A stretch of 64,000 nt of DNA from Olivibacter domesticus (GTDB lineage: Bacteria > Bacteroidota > Bacteroidia > Sphingobacteriales > Sphingobacteriaceae). Shown here piece by piece: positions 36,559 through 45,844 of the stretch. The DNA lies in NCBI RefSeq assembly GCF_900109575.1, contig NZ_FOAF01000001.1, positions 1,893,662-1,957,661 of the forward strand. The letters are read 5' to 3'. Under the pieces are notes generated by a model. It saw nothing but the letters and a program-made list of their open reading frames with translations, made no database searches and was not told the origin of the DNA. Within the stretch, counting starts at the first letter, position 1. The number at the start of each line of letters is the position of its first letter. Made by a program: the position numbers and the translations under genes.

Positions 36559-37029
36559 TTAATAAAGCTGATGCTCCTGCGAAATAAAGACAATTGACAA
36601 CTCTCCTTTCCCATCTATATATGTTAATTTAGCAATAGCAAATTGTGCAAAAACATCCATTTCCGCTCCACATAACTTCTCAACATGTTTTAGCAATGCT
36701 TGATAAGGGATTGACTCGACGGAACATTTCGGGTTGATATCTGCCAGCATTTCACAAAAAACACTAAGTGGTCTGTCACATTCCTCAGACGTCTTCACCC
36801 AAAAAGGTAAGCGTCTTTTTTTTGGTTTTAGATCTACAGGCCTCCAAAGCGATTGCAATTGAAAAGAATAAATTCTGTAATATAAGCAATAAGTTACTTT
36901 TTCTGGTTTCTTACCCAGATATCTCCATATCCGCCAATTTGAAACGGTTCGGAGAACAAATTTATCCATCATTGATTTTTCCTTTGATACGTTTTTTAAT
37001 GCTTCCATGAATGCCAGATTGATAATCAT
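36559..37029 (-). CDS. Uncharacterised protein (156 aa)
   Basis: I do not recognise this protein. It is 156 residues from the ATG at 37029; the longer frame begins with TTG at 37071 and the ATG at 37008 is also possible. It is soluble and basic in the first half (FVLRTVSNWRIWRYLGKKPEKV, KPKKRRLPFWVK), with a more acidic second half (CEMLADINPKCSVES, CGAEMDVFAQFAIAKLTYIDGKGELSIVF in part). No signal peptide or known motif is visible. It is alone between the GNAT and the DeoR-type gene. Confidence 0.55.
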   Translation of the reverse strand: MIINLAFMEALKNVSKEKSMMDKFVLRTVSNWRIWRYLGKKPEKVTYCLYYRIYSFQLQSLWRPVDLKPKKRRLPFWVKTSEECDRPLSVFCEMLADINPKCSVESIPYQALLKHVEKLCGAEMDVFAQFAIAKLTYIDGKGELSIVFISQEHQLY

Positions 37030-37163
37030 CTTAACATTAGTCGTATTCAAAGAAAAATAAGGAAACAACAATTGAAAATTTATTGGCTCTTATTTGAAGT
37101 CGTGGTATATATACTCGTTAGGATAATATTATTTAATTAGGTTTTATGAAATGTATTGTATTG

Positions 37164-37913
37164 TTAGACCAATTGTATTCCAGTATTCCTAAATGCGTCC
37201 AGTCTTTCGTTTTCACTTGGTATATCAGTAATCATTACCGTGATATCAGCAATACCGCATATTCTGAAGTGGTCCGTGCTTCCTAATTTTTCACTATTGC
37301 TGAGTGCAATAGTATTCAATGATGCGTGTAGCATTGCACGCTTCACTTCCCCATCCTCGCGTATAGCAGCAGTAATTCCAAATTTACTGTCTGCTGCACA
37401 AGTACCCATAAAATAAAGATCGGCTACATATTCTCCTACTTCCCTGCAAGTCCGAGCACCTGTATTTGTTTCCATTATCCTATTATAAACTCCACCTAAT
37501 ACGACTACTTCGATTCCCTTATACTTGGCCAATATAGGAACAAGCGCCTGATTATTGGTCACTACGCGAAGTTGCACATCCGCAGGGAAATGACTTGCTA
37601 TTGCGCAAACAGTAGTACCACCGTCCATAAAGATGGTTTGACCATTCTTTACAAATTGCTGCGCTTTTAGCGCAATCACATTCTTACCCCCAACAAGATA
37701 GGCTGTACGATCCTGAAAACTTAGTGGGTTCTTTGAACGGGGAATAGCTCCACCCCGTACTTTTGATAACAGACCATTTTTGTGGAGGATTTCAATATCC
37801 CTTCTTACAGTATCTTCGGATATCGCTAAGTCTTGCGCCAATAGTTCATACGTAACTATTTGCCTCTTTGCCAGCGTCTGCAAGATATAATCCAAACGTT
37901 CTTCTTTTAGCAT
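37164..37913 (-). CDS. DeoR/GlpR family transcriptional regulator
   Basis: A 249-residue repressor-type protein. The DeoR winged HTH is at the N-terminus: RLDYILQTLAKRQIVTYELLAQ and ISEDTVRRDIEILHKNGLLSKVRGGA in parts (residues about 5-58). The C-terminal sugar-phosphate sensing domain carries IFMDGGTTVCAIASHF, VVTNNQALVPIL and VVLGGVYNR. DeoR proteins usually respond to a phosphorylated sugar. It lies 5 bases after the HAD phosphatase gene, at the end of an MFS-HAD-DeoR operon that it probably controls, which would make the inducer a substrate of that pathway. Confidence 0.94.
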   Translation of the reverse strand: MLKEERLDYILQTLAKRQIVTYELLAQDLAISEDTVRRDIEILHKNGLLSKVRGGAIPRSKNPLSFQDRTAYLVGGKNVIALKAQQFVKNGQTIFMDGGTTVCAIASHFPADVQLRVVTNNQALVPILAKYKGIEVVVLGGVYNRIMETNTGARTCREVGEYVADLYFMGTCAADSKFGITAAIREDGEVKRAMLHASLNTIALSNSEKLGSTDHFRICGIADITVMITDIPSENERLDAFRNTGIQLV

Positions 37914-37918
37914 CCTTT

Positions 37919-38578
37919 CTACATCTTAAAAAATCCATCACCCAATAGCTGCGGCAATTCGTTCATTTTATCGAACACGACAGCACCTTTCTCTGCAAGC
38001 GCTTCCCTATTATAGCCATTTGTTAATGCAAAAACACGAAAGCCTCCCCTAAGCCCTGCTTCTACTCCTGCCAAACTATCTTCGATCACGATACATTGAG
38101 AAGGTAAAAAGTTCATAGCGCTAGCAGCATGCAAAAATATTCCAGGATCGGGCTTCCAACTGCCTATTTCGTAGGAACTAAATATTCTCGCAGCTTCAAA
38201 GAACGGCAGTATACCAGTAAGACGGAGATTCAATTCAATTTTCTCACGCGGGCCGCTAGATGCGACACAATAAGTCACATTAATGGATTGTAATAAATTC
38301 ACTACGCCCTCAATAGGTTTAACCTTCTTTTTAAATTCGTCATAAGCACGCCGCCTAAAATGCTGCTCAAAGTCGTCAGGAAAAGAAGTGCCTGCAATCG
38401 CTTCCAGCATCTTTATCGTCTCCAATATTTGCCTACCACTAAACAACTTAACAGCCTCTTCGATGTCGATCTTAGTTTCAGGTATTGCTGCCATTTCCAG
38501 TAGTACTGAAATCATGATCGTCTCCGTATCTACTAATACCCCGTCGCAATCAAAAATGATACATTCGATATTTTGCAT
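37919..38578 (-). CDS. HAD family phosphatase (beta-phosphoglucomutase-like)
   Basis: A 219-residue HAD superfamily, subfamily IA hydrolase. Motif I is CIIFDCDGVLVDTE (residues about 5-18). Motif II is YCVASSGPREKIELNL. Motif III and IV are in GSWKPDPGIFLHAA and CIVIEDSLAGVEAGLRGG. The cap begins as in sugar phosphatases and beta-phosphoglucomutases. It probably dephosphorylates a sugar or polyol phosphate. The gene lies 5 bases before the DeoR-type gene and 70 bases after the MFS gene. Confidence 0.93.
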   Translation of the reverse strand: MQNIECIIFDCDGVLVDTETIMISVLLEMAAIPETKIDIEEAVKLFSGRQILETIKMLEAIAGTSFPDDFEQHFRRRAYDEFKKKVKPIEGVVNLLQSINVTYCVASSGPREKIELNLRLTGILPFFEAARIFSSYEIGSWKPDPGIFLHAASAMNFLPSQCIVIEDSLAGVEAGLRGGFRVFALTNGYNREALAEKGAVVFDKMNELPQLLGDGFFKM

Positions 38579-38648
38579 ATTGTAAAATAAATTCTCTTGT
38601 CTATTTTATTTTCTTGTTCAGACATCGCCCATAATAATTGGTATCCCT

Positions 38649-39851
38649 TTAACAAGCCGTTGCGTGTTTAACACTTTTTGATACATGTGGCGTTCTTATT
38701 GCATACATCAGAGCGACCAATAAAAGTAGCAACCCAATAAAACCTAAGGCTACCGACAATGATGAATGATAAGCAATAAAGCCCAATAATGCAGGGCCAA
38801 CCAATTGCCCAGCATAGCCCATAGTAGTGATCGCGGGAATCGTCACAGTAGGTGAAACCCCCTTCAATCTTCCACCTTCACTAAAAAAAACTGGGACAAT
38901 GTTAGCAGCTCCCAGTCCTAGTAACACAAATCCTAAAAGGGCCGTGGCAATCCATGGCGTAAAAACAGCTAAAAAAAATCCGGCAGCCCCTAATAGGCTA
39001 CCACCGATAACTACTTTTCTACCATCTAATCTTGCAACTAAATGATCTCCTATCAAGCGCATAGTTGCCATTGCGACAGAAAAAGCAGCGTAACCTGTTC
39101 CGGCTAATTCTGATCCGACTCCTCTATTTTCGCGCAAAAAGATAGCACTCCAATCGAGCATAGCACCCTCAGCAAGAAATACCGCAAAACACATAAAACC
39201 CAAAAAAAGAACACTTCCCTTTGCCCAGGTAAATGCACCTGCGCGCGTTACTTCTTCGTTTGAGGAAAATCCTTTAATAGCATCTTGTTCAGCAGATGCC
39301 GTGAAAAGGCTCTTGTATTGCGATATAGCAATTATGATCAATAACAGCGAAATTCCTATTGCAGCAATGACTGGTGCTAATCCAAATTTTATCAAAAAGC
39401 CTAAACCTAAAGATCCCAATAAACCTCCTACGCTAAAGAGTCCGTGAAAGGAAGACATAATATGTTTACCATAAAGATTTTGCACATGCACAGCGTGCGC
39501 GTTCACTGCTACATCAACCGTACCAACAGCAGCTCCAAAAATAAACAATACAATCCCCATTGTTATTGGAGAGGTCATAGTTAGGAGTAAGGGCAATGTA
39601 AAGGCCATAGTCAAGGAAGAGCATAAGATTACTATCCGACTACCAAAACGCCCTGTTAATACACCGGTGAGCGGCATCATCGTAATGGCTCCCCCACCTA
39701 AAAGAAGTAGTAGCAATCCCAGATCCGCATCATTTAGTCCCAATCGATCCTTCGCATAAGGTACCATCGGTGCCCAGCTCGATATTCCAAGTCCACAAAC
39801 CAAAAAAATAAGCTGCGTCGCTCTTCGACCTTTGAGTATAAAATTTTGCAT
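38649..39851 (-). CDS. MFS transporter
   Basis: A 400-residue major facilitator with twelve predicted membrane segments. It has the YbjJ-like layout: short N-terminus RATQLIFLVCGLGISSWAPMVP, a loop 2-3 motif TGVLTGRFGSRIVIL (about residues 61-75), a long central loop around residues 190-207 and a second half with GDHLVARLDGRKVVIG. Its substrate is unknown; operon context with a HAD sugar-phosphatase and a DeoR-type regulator suggests a sugar or polyol, or export of a related compound. An inverted repeat upstream (39874-39897) may be its operator. Confidence 0.9.
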   Translation of the reverse strand: MQNFILKGRRATQLIFLVCGLGISSWAPMVPYAKDRLGLNDADLGLLLLLLGGGAITMMPLTGVLTGRFGSRIVILCSSLTMAFTLPLLLTMTSPITMGIVLFIFGAAVGTVDVAVNAHAVHVQNLYGKHIMSSFHGLFSVGGLLGSLGLGFLIKFGLAPVIAAIGISLLLIIIAISQYKSLFTASAEQDAIKGFSSNEEVTRAGAFTWAKGSVLFLGFMCFAVFLAEGAMLDWSAIFLRENRGVGSELAGTGYAAFSVAMATMRLIGDHLVARLDGRKVVIGGSLLGAAGFFLAVFTPWIATALLGFVLLGLGAANIVPVFFSEGGRLKGVSPTVTIPAITTMGYAGQLVGPALLGFIAYHSSLSVALGFIGLLLLLVALMYAIRTPHVSKSVKHATAC

Positions 39852-39873
39852 ATCTTGAAATTAAAATTCACGA

Positions 39874-39909
39874 ATGCAAATAAATGCATTTTTGCATGAA
39901 ATTGCAAAA
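39874..39909. promoter_or_regulatory. Inverted repeat ATGCAAA/TTTGCAT upstream of the MFS-HAD-DeoR operon
   Basis: ATGCAAA (39874-39880) and TTTGCAT (39891-39897) form an inverted repeat with a 10-base spacer that itself contains the palindromic core AAATGCATT. A further half site, ATTGCAAAA, follows at 39901. The cluster ends about 23 bases before the MFS start codon, a position suited to a repressor. The DeoR-type protein encoded at the operon end is the obvious candidate ligand; this is inference. Confidence 0.5.
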
Positions 39910-39999
39910 TAAAAATCAATTTGTTGAAGAGCTATCCAAATGGTAAAAAAATCAGCATCCAAAAGCGCTTTTGTAATTAGGTATCGATAACGGCCTGAT

Positions 40000-40752
40000 T
40001 TAAATCGCAGTATAACCACCGTCGATTAAAAAATATCCCCCCGTAATGAAAGAAGCTTTATCTGAACTTAAAAACAGCACCAATTCTGCTACTTCTTCCG
40101 GTTGCCCCAAACGACCTATCGGATGTTTAGCTTTAAGACCTTCCATTTGTTCTTCACTTAAGTGTTCGGTTAATAGAGGCGTTTCAATATATCCTGGACC
40201 AACGGCATTACATCTAATATTTTTACTACCATATTCTGCTCCGATATTTTTGGTAATACCTACCACCCCATGTTTCGAGGCTGTATAAGCGATAGATGAC
40301 GGAGCCGCAACCGTACCATGTACAGAAGCCATGTTTACGATTACGCCTCCACCGTTTTTTTCCATCGCTAGTAATTGGAATTTACAACCATAATAAACAC
40401 CATTAAAATCTACATTTATTACTTTATTCCAATCATCTATCTCATAATCGGCAGCCAATGCGGCAGGGCCGCCAATGCCAGCATTATTACAGGCTATATC
40501 TAATTTCCCAAATTTTTCAATAGTTTGTTTAACTAACAATTCATTGCCTTCAACAGTAGATGTATCTGCTTTGATGAAATACGCTTCTCCGCTTAATGTT
40601 TCTATCTCGCGTACTGTCTGATTACCGCCATTTTCATCAATATCAGAAACGATCACCGAAGCACCTTCTTTTGCATAGGCAATAGCCACTGCTTTTCCAA
40701 TACCGGATCCCGCACCGGTTACAAGCGCAACTTTATTTTTAAGAATACTCAT
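40000..40752 (-). CDS. SDR family oxidoreductase
   Basis: A 250-residue classical short-chain dehydrogenase. The NAD(P) loop is VTGAGSGIGKAVAIAYAKEG (residues about 11-30). DIDENGG marks the end of the second strand. NNAGIGGP is the NNAG motif. The catalytic Ser-Tyr-Lys are in VNMASVHGTVAAPSSIAYTASKHGV in parts (Ser about 142, Tyr about 155, Lys about 159). The C-terminal FITGGYFLIDGGYTA is typical of the glucose-1-dehydrogenase-like and 3-oxoacyl reductase-like groups. The substrate is unknown. It stands alone on the minus strand. Confidence 0.93.
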   Translation of the reverse strand: MSILKNKVALVTGAGSGIGKAVAIAYAKEGASVIVSDIDENGGNQTVREIETLSGEAYFIKADTSTVEGNELLVKQTIEKFGKLDIACNNAGIGGPAALAADYEIDDWNKVINVDFNGVYYGCKFQLLAMEKNGGGVIVNMASVHGTVAAPSSIAYTASKHGVVGITKNIGAEYGSKNIRCNAVGPGYIETPLLTEHLSEEQMEGLKAKHPIGRLGQPEEVAELVLFLSSDKASFITGGYFLIDGGYTAI

Positions 40753-41121
40753 GACAAATTATTTTTGTGTAAACAAATCACTTATTGCTAAGTGTTCATT
40801 GTTGAAACAGCTTGTTAGTTCTTTTGTTCATTTTTTTCAGAAGATTCGTAGAAAGATTTCCTTCATATCAAGAAGCCATTAATTTTTATCCTGGTGAATA
40901 AACTATAAAACAACAACTATTGAGTCATTCATTTGAATAACAATAATAAATAAGCAAATAAAAACTGGTCTATATATTGATTAATGTTACTTTTCTGTTA
41001 AGAAAAGGTGTATTTATTCATTATCAATGAAAAAACAACAAATAAATATTCTTTTCCACAAATTATTCCTAAATAATCCTTATTTTTATCAGCGTTGAAT
41101 CGTAATCAAAAATCCAAGGCC
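40753..41121. other. Divergent gap between SDR and cold-shock-domain genes
   Basis: A 369-base AT-rich gap without a gene. One small hairpin, CTTTTCT/AGAAAAG with a GTTA loop (40990-41007), lies about 115 bases upstream of the cold-shock-domain start and could be part of a structured leader. Nothing else stands out. Confidence 0.55.
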
Positions 41122-41973
41122 ATGTTCATCGGTGCTGTGAAATGGTTTGATAATCAAAAGGGATTCGGGATGCTAGTGTTACCTACCGAAGAAACCCTAT
41201 TTCTACACGTTCGTGGCTTTGCCTCTACTCCATCAACTGTGCAAATTGGTGATGTTGTGATTGGAGAGAAAAAACCAGATAAAAAAAAGGATGGTTTTGT
41301 AGGACACAATTGCCACTTGGCAAGCAACTTAAACGACTGGTTAATAACCATGAGCTTAATTGACCAACCTCATACCGTCAATTTAAATCCTGAGGTAAAA
41401 AAATTCAACTCAAAAAGGGAGGCTCCAAGATCTAATCTGCACCACAACTTACTCCAATTGGCTGCAAAACAAATATTAAAAGATAAGGATATAGAAGAGA
41501 TATTCAGAACTGCAATACACTATCATGAGCATCACTTACCTCCTTCACAATTTATTGCTTACGCAACACTTTTAAATCATACGATCAAAGATTTGCTGGA
41601 TCCAGAAGCTGCAGAACAATTATTAGATAGAATATTTAAATCTTTTGGGGCGTCACTTAATCCAGAAATGTTATTTAAAGTATGGAAAAATCGTGCCTTT
41701 AGATTCATCGGTTACCTAGGAGATGGAGATTTCGAGATCCCTGAAGAAGTACTAGGCCTTTATGCTACAGAGATAGGACACCGGGAATTAAGCCGGATTA
41801 AAAGCTATAGTTTTGGCCCTGCGTTTTGCGCTGATATGGTTGAAGCCAATTTGGACGGGCTGGATTTTAAGAATCAGGAAGAAATGCAAGAGGCCCTGTC
41901 ATATGTTGAAATCCTTGATGGTGAAGAGAAAATCAGATGGGAAAATTATATCAAAAGTAATTTAGAAAAATAA
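41122..41973 (+). CDS. Cold-shock-domain protein with long uncharacterised C-terminus
   Basis: A 283-residue protein. Residues 1-65 are a cold-shock (OB) domain: GAVKWFDNQKGFGMLVLP holds RNP1-like KGFGML, and TLFLHVRGF holds the RNP2-like strand. The remaining ~215 residues are not a domain I recognise; they are mostly helical, for example LQLAAKQILKDKDIEEIF and DPEAAEQLLDRIFKSFG, and end acidic. The ATG at 41122 is used because the frame's earlier TTG adds only nine residues before the domain. Typical CspA-type proteins have about 70 residues, so this is an extended member. It probably binds RNA or single-stranded DNA. Confidence 0.8.
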   Translation: MFIGAVKWFDNQKGFGMLVLPTEETLFLHVRGFASTPSTVQIGDVVIGEKKPDKKKDGFVGHNCHLASNLNDWLITMSLIDQPHTVNLNPEVKKFNSKREAPRSNLHHNLLQLAAKQILKDKDIEEIFRTAIHYHEHHLPPSQFIAYATLLNHTIKDLLDPEAAEQLLDRIFKSFGASLNPEMLFKVWKNRAFRFIGYLGDGDFEIPEEVLGLYATEIGHRELSRIKSYSFGPAFCADMVEANLDGLDFKNQEEMQEALSYVEILDGEEKIRWENYIKSNLEK

Positions 41974-42097
41974 CCGTTTAAAAACAATTAGCCTAGACCC
42001 CTGCTTATTCTACTAATCTATTGCCGTGGTGTTGATTCTTTATAAAAAGAAGTGTAGATACCGTATGTTGTATTTAGGTATTAAACCTCTTTAAAAG

Positions 42098-42138
42098 AAA
42101 TACCCCGCATCTGAAATATTAATCGATACGAGGTATTT
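42098..42138. terminator. Hairpin between convergent cold-shock-domain and TonB-receptor genes
   Basis: AAATACCCCG (42098-42107) pairs with CGAGGTATTT (42129-42138) with one mismatch and a 21-base loop. Its position between convergent gene ends suits a two-way terminator. Confidence 0.5.
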
Positions 42139-42169
42139 TAGAAAGAAAACTGATTTTGATCCTTCTTAT

Positions 42170-44602
42170 TTATTGAACGAATTTATAAGTTAAACTCAAG
42201 CGAAAGTTTGTTGGTAAGTCATAAATCCAATTATAAAAGCTAGCGGCAGCGCTTGGATTTGTCGCGATACTCCCGGATGTATATAATTTTCTATTCAACA
42301 GATTGTTAACCACCCCAGACACCAAAAATTTCCCTCTTTCATAAGAGATTCCTGCATCGAAGCGGTAATAATCGATAAAATTCGGCTTTGTTTGATTTGA
42401 ACCAGCAAAACGATCAATCATCATTTGGTATCCACCACTTAAACCAAAGCCATTTAAGGCCGACGACGTATCGTGAAAGCGGTAGCTTAGCCAGCCGTTA
42501 GAAATATGTTTAGCAGTACCATTTAAATAGGTTCCCGTTAAATTCACACCTGCTGCATTTGTTTCATCCTTCGTTACCTTCGGTTCAGTATAAGCATAAT
42601 TAAAAGTCAATTCAAGTCCTTCCGCCAGTTCTCCTGTCACATCCAATTCAATCCCCCTTGAACGGATTTCACCAATCTGGATTCGATAATTCTGCGGATT
42701 ACCTTCTGCAAAGCGTGGATCGGCTGTTAAAACATTTTTCTTCGTAATCTGATATACTGAAAGGGTGCTGTTCCATTTGCCGTTAAGCCAATCCTTCTTT
42801 AAACCAAACTCAATATTATTACCCTTGATAGGCACAAATTTATTACCATCCGCATCTTCTCCAGCCTGTGGCAGAAAACTCTGATCAAATAAACCATAGC
42901 CTGTAAAGTTCTCCGAAAACGAATAGCTGAGACCAAAACGAGGGGTCACCACATTATCTTTTAAATCACTATCATTGTTTTTACCTACTGTAACGGCACG
43001 TGTAAAGCGCGCAGCCAACGTTAACCGTAGTTTCTCATCTAACATGCGTAACTCATCCTGTACATAAATGCCATTATAAGACACATTGGTAGCATAAGCA
43101 TTGGAGCCCGACCGCTCTTTTATACTTTTACTGCGATCGAAGGTTGGAATACTATCCATTGGTATACCATACACCGGATTATAGATATTAAAGGGTTGGT
43201 TGTCTCCTAAATTAAGACTCAAAATACCTGAACTACTAAAATCTCCCCAGGTTTTCAATTGTCCCATATCTAATCCACCAATTATATGGTGCACAACGCT
43301 ACCTGTCACAGTGCTTCCTTGTATCATAAACTGCGCAATTTTATTGGTCGCTAATTCGTCACCGATATTATAAGCACGAATCATATTACCGGCATCATCT
43401 ATGGAACTGGGCCAAACCGTCCCTCCTCCATTTAATGAATAGTTGAAGTAAGCACCTTTCGCACTAAACTTCCAATTTTCATTAATTTGGTGATCGAGAT
43501 AAATATAGGCATTGTGATCATTTAACATACGTGGATCAAGTGCTGGGTCTCCCATGAAAAAGCTGTGAGGAACATCTCCAAAGCCTTTCCTCGAGAAGCT
43601 GTAATTGCCTAAAGCCTGCGCTTCTACATGCTGGTGAGTGTATTCTGCGGTGATGACAGTTGCACTATCTATCTGATAACTGATTACAGGAGCAATTACA
43701 TAGCGCTTATTATAATTATATTTGTTATAGGAATCTTTATCCTGTGCAGCCAAATTTAAGCGGTATAAAAAGCGTCCGTCTTTTGATAGCTTACCGTCGA
43801 GATCTATTGCTACTCTGGCAGTATTGTAAGATCCAGCAGAAAATGACACAGAACTTTTGTTCTCGCCCGTAGGTTTTTTCGTTACCACATTATAAATACC
43901 GCCAGGTTCACCATTAGCCATCATGAAGCCGGCTGGTCCTTTTACGAACTCTACACGCTCCACGGTTGACATATCGTCGGCCAACGGACCCCATGGCATT
44001 TTCACATTAATACCATTACGGAATGCCGGAATACTCGTACCGCGCATCGAGATATTTGCGTACTGGCTATCCCAATGACCACTTCGTATAGCACCGCTCA
44101 CATTTCTCGTAATACCGTCTACCATGTCAAAGACTTGCTGCTGTGCGATGATTTCTTTTGTTACGACTTTAATATTTTGAGGAGCTTCTAATAATGGTCC
44201 TTGCAGGCGTAAAGATCCTGACGGTTTATCTACTTTATAATGGTTTTTTTGTGTGGAAATCACAACCTCTTGCAATCTTGCATAGTCTTCCTGAAGAGAG
44301 AAATCTGTAATGACGGTTTCCTTGACTTCAATAATGACCGACTTAAATGCGGTGAGTAAACCTACTGCTGTCGCTTTTAAAGAATAAGTGCCTTGGGGGA
44401 TTTTGTTGATTTTATATTCTCCCAACTCATTTGTTTTGGCACCAAAAGAGGTACCGTCTAACGTGATCGAAATACCTTCCGCAGGTTTTCCGTCAGAAGT
44501 TGTAATACGGCCTTTTAGGTTACCATTGACCTGCTGGGCCATGATCGGTGTTGCGTATAAAAAAGTGGCAATTAGCGTAAAAATAAGATAAAGTTTTTTC
44601 AT
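42170..44602 (-). CDS. TonB-dependent siderophore receptor (FhuA/FecA-like)
   Basis: An 810-residue outer-membrane receptor. The ATG at 44602 is chosen for its signal peptide (KKLYLIFTLIATFLYATPIMAQ). A carboxypeptidase-regulatory-like domain (about residues 25-105: LKGRITTSDGKPAEGISI) is followed by a plug with EVVISTQKNHYKVDK (TonB-box region), PQNIKVVTKEIIAQQ, ISMRGTSIPAFRNGI and ERVEFVKGPAGFMMANGEPGGIYN, marks of the TonB-siderophore family. The barrel ends in FRLSLTYKFVQ with terminal aromatic. It likely imports a ferric siderophore across the outer membrane; the ligand is unknown. No FecI/FecR pair is adjacent on this strand. Confidence 0.93.
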   Translation of the reverse strand: MKKLYLIFTLIATFLYATPIMAQQVNGNLKGRITTSDGKPAEGISITLDGTSFGAKTNELGEYKINKIPQGTYSLKATAVGLLTAFKSVIIEVKETVITDFSLQEDYARLQEVVISTQKNHYKVDKPSGSLRLQGPLLEAPQNIKVVTKEIIAQQQVFDMVDGITRNVSGAIRSGHWDSQYANISMRGTSIPAFRNGINVKMPWGPLADDMSTVERVEFVKGPAGFMMANGEPGGIYNVVTKKPTGENKSSVSFSAGSYNTARVAIDLDGKLSKDGRFLYRLNLAAQDKDSYNKYNYNKRYVIAPVISYQIDSATVITAEYTHQHVEAQALGNYSFSRKGFGDVPHSFFMGDPALDPRMLNDHNAYIYLDHQINENWKFSAKGAYFNYSLNGGGTVWPSSIDDAGNMIRAYNIGDELATNKIAQFMIQGSTVTGSVVHHIIGGLDMGQLKTWGDFSSSGILSLNLGDNQPFNIYNPVYGIPMDSIPTFDRSKSIKERSGSNAYATNVSYNGIYVQDELRMLDEKLRLTLAARFTRAVTVGKNNDSDLKDNVVTPRFGLSYSFSENFTGYGLFDQSFLPQAGEDADGNKFVPIKGNNIEFGLKKDWLNGKWNSTLSVYQITKKNVLTADPRFAEGNPQNYRIQIGEIRSRGIELDVTGELAEGLELTFNYAYTEPKVTKDETNAAGVNLTGTYLNGTAKHISNGWLSYRFHDTSSALNGFGLSGGYQMMIDRFAGSNQTKPNFIDYYRFDAGISYERGKFLVSGVVNNLLNRKLYTSGSIATNPSAAASFYNWIYDLPTNFRLSLTYKFVQ

Positions 44603-44685
44603 TTTTATTGATAACAAGTCTAAATAAGCTGCAAATAAAAAAGAAAAAACTTAAACCACCTAATTATTTTGATTAATTCTAAATA

Positions 44686-44720
44686 ACAAAAAACCGCAAA
44701 GATCATTTAACCTTTGCGGT
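44686..44720 (-). terminator. Intrinsic terminator after the epimerase gene
   Basis: Read on the minus strand, ACCGCAAAG (44720-44712) pairs with CTTTGCGGT (44701-44693) and is followed by a T run. It begins 26 bases after the epimerase stop and 84 bases ahead of the TonB-receptor start codon. Confidence 0.8.
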
Positions 44721-44745
44721 ATTATTTATCAATTTTAGATGCCGA

Positions 44746-45633
44746 CTAAATAAAATCGTGTATGGAGCTATATTTTGGGGCCCAGCCAAGTTCTAAGCGT
44801 GCTTTATCTGCACTGCATATGCTATTAGAAGCCAACGCAAAATAAGCACCTTCTAAACCAAAATATTTGACTCCCTCATCTATTGTTATGGATTTAGTAG
44901 CCTTTACACCCATTCGGTCACTAATCGTTTGTGCAATATCTTTTAGTGATGAAGAACCATTTTCTGCATAGTAATAAGCACCTGCTTTCGCTTTTTCCAA
45001 TGCTAATAAATAAAGATTTGCCAAATCTTCGATATGCACGTTAGACCATATGTTTTCGCCTTTTTCAATGTATATTCCTGCTCCCTTTTCTTTTGAAACT
45101 CTTTCTAACATAGGTACCTGAATACTCTCTTTTTTCAGCCCAAAGCCTTCACCATAAATCATAGTAGGAACAATAATAATACTTCGCACACGATTTTTAG
45201 CAGCAAGTAAAATATGATTATTAATCTCCATGCGATGCGCCTTCTCAAAACGAGGTTTTAGCGGAATATCTTCCGTATAAACAAAATCATTTTTCTCACC
45301 ATAATCCTTGTTTCCTAAAATACTTGATCCCGATGTATAAATAAATGTTTTACCCGTCCCTTTTAATGCTTCTAAAAATGTATCCACTGCATAGGGATCA
45401 TCTGCATCTGCAGCGTGGATGACGGCATCTGCTTTAAGTGATTCAGCTTTCAGCAATGGCGCATCTTCTAAACTGCCTTTCACTGGAAGAATACCCAGTG
45501 CTTTTAATTTATCTGCATCAGCGTCCTTTCTAAATAGTCCACTTACCGTATAACCGCGTTTGATTAATAAAGAAGCAATAGAACCTCCGATATACCCTGT
45601 AACGCCTGTTATAAATACTTTTTTAATATTCAT
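44746..45633 (-). CDS. NAD-dependent epimerase/dehydratase family protein
   Basis: A 295-residue extended-SDR protein. The ATG at 45633 is chosen as it puts KKVFITGVTGYIGGSIASLL, the glycine-rich NAD(P) motif, at the N-terminus; the ORF's earlier TTG adds 22 residues. Later features are VIHAADADDP, FIYTSGSSILGNKDYGEKND, and IIVPTMIYGEGFGLKKES. The classical YxxxK is not clearly present; the equivalent region reads KPRFEKAHRMEINNHI. This pattern is closer to atypical extended SDRs such as NmrA- or HSD-like proteins than to sugar epimerases. It has its own terminator. Confidence 0.85.
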   Translation of the reverse strand: MNIKKVFITGVTGYIGGSIASLLIKRGYTVSGLFRKDADADKLKALGILPVKGSLEDAPLLKAESLKADAVIHAADADDPYAVDTFLEALKGTGKTFIYTSGSSILGNKDYGEKNDFVYTEDIPLKPRFEKAHRMEINNHILLAAKNRVRSIIIVPTMIYGEGFGLKKESIQVPMLERVSKEKGAGIYIEKGENIWSNVHIEDLANLYLLALEKAKAGAYYYAENGSSSLKDIAQTISDRMGVKATKSITIDEGVKYFGLEGAYFALASNSICSADKARLELGWAPKYSSIHDFI

Positions 45634-45844
45634 GATATAGTCCTTTATAAGGAATAACAATATTTGGTAATTTGTTTTGCAAATATCAGAAGAATACAAC
45701 TATTACTGAAATAACATAAATCATAATAATAAATCATAAAAATAATAATAAGCTCAAAACCATCCCGGCTGGAATATAGCCGCCTACTGTAACAAAATAT
45801 CTTCCCACCGCTCTAAATTGCAATAATCAGCAAAGAATTTAAAC

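Noticed and set aside
38571-39851. TTTGCAT at the start codons of the HAD and MFS genes as further operator half sites
   Set aside because: Both proteins begin Met-Gln-Asn, so ATGCAAA arises from the coding sequence; only the upstream inverted repeat is independent evidence.
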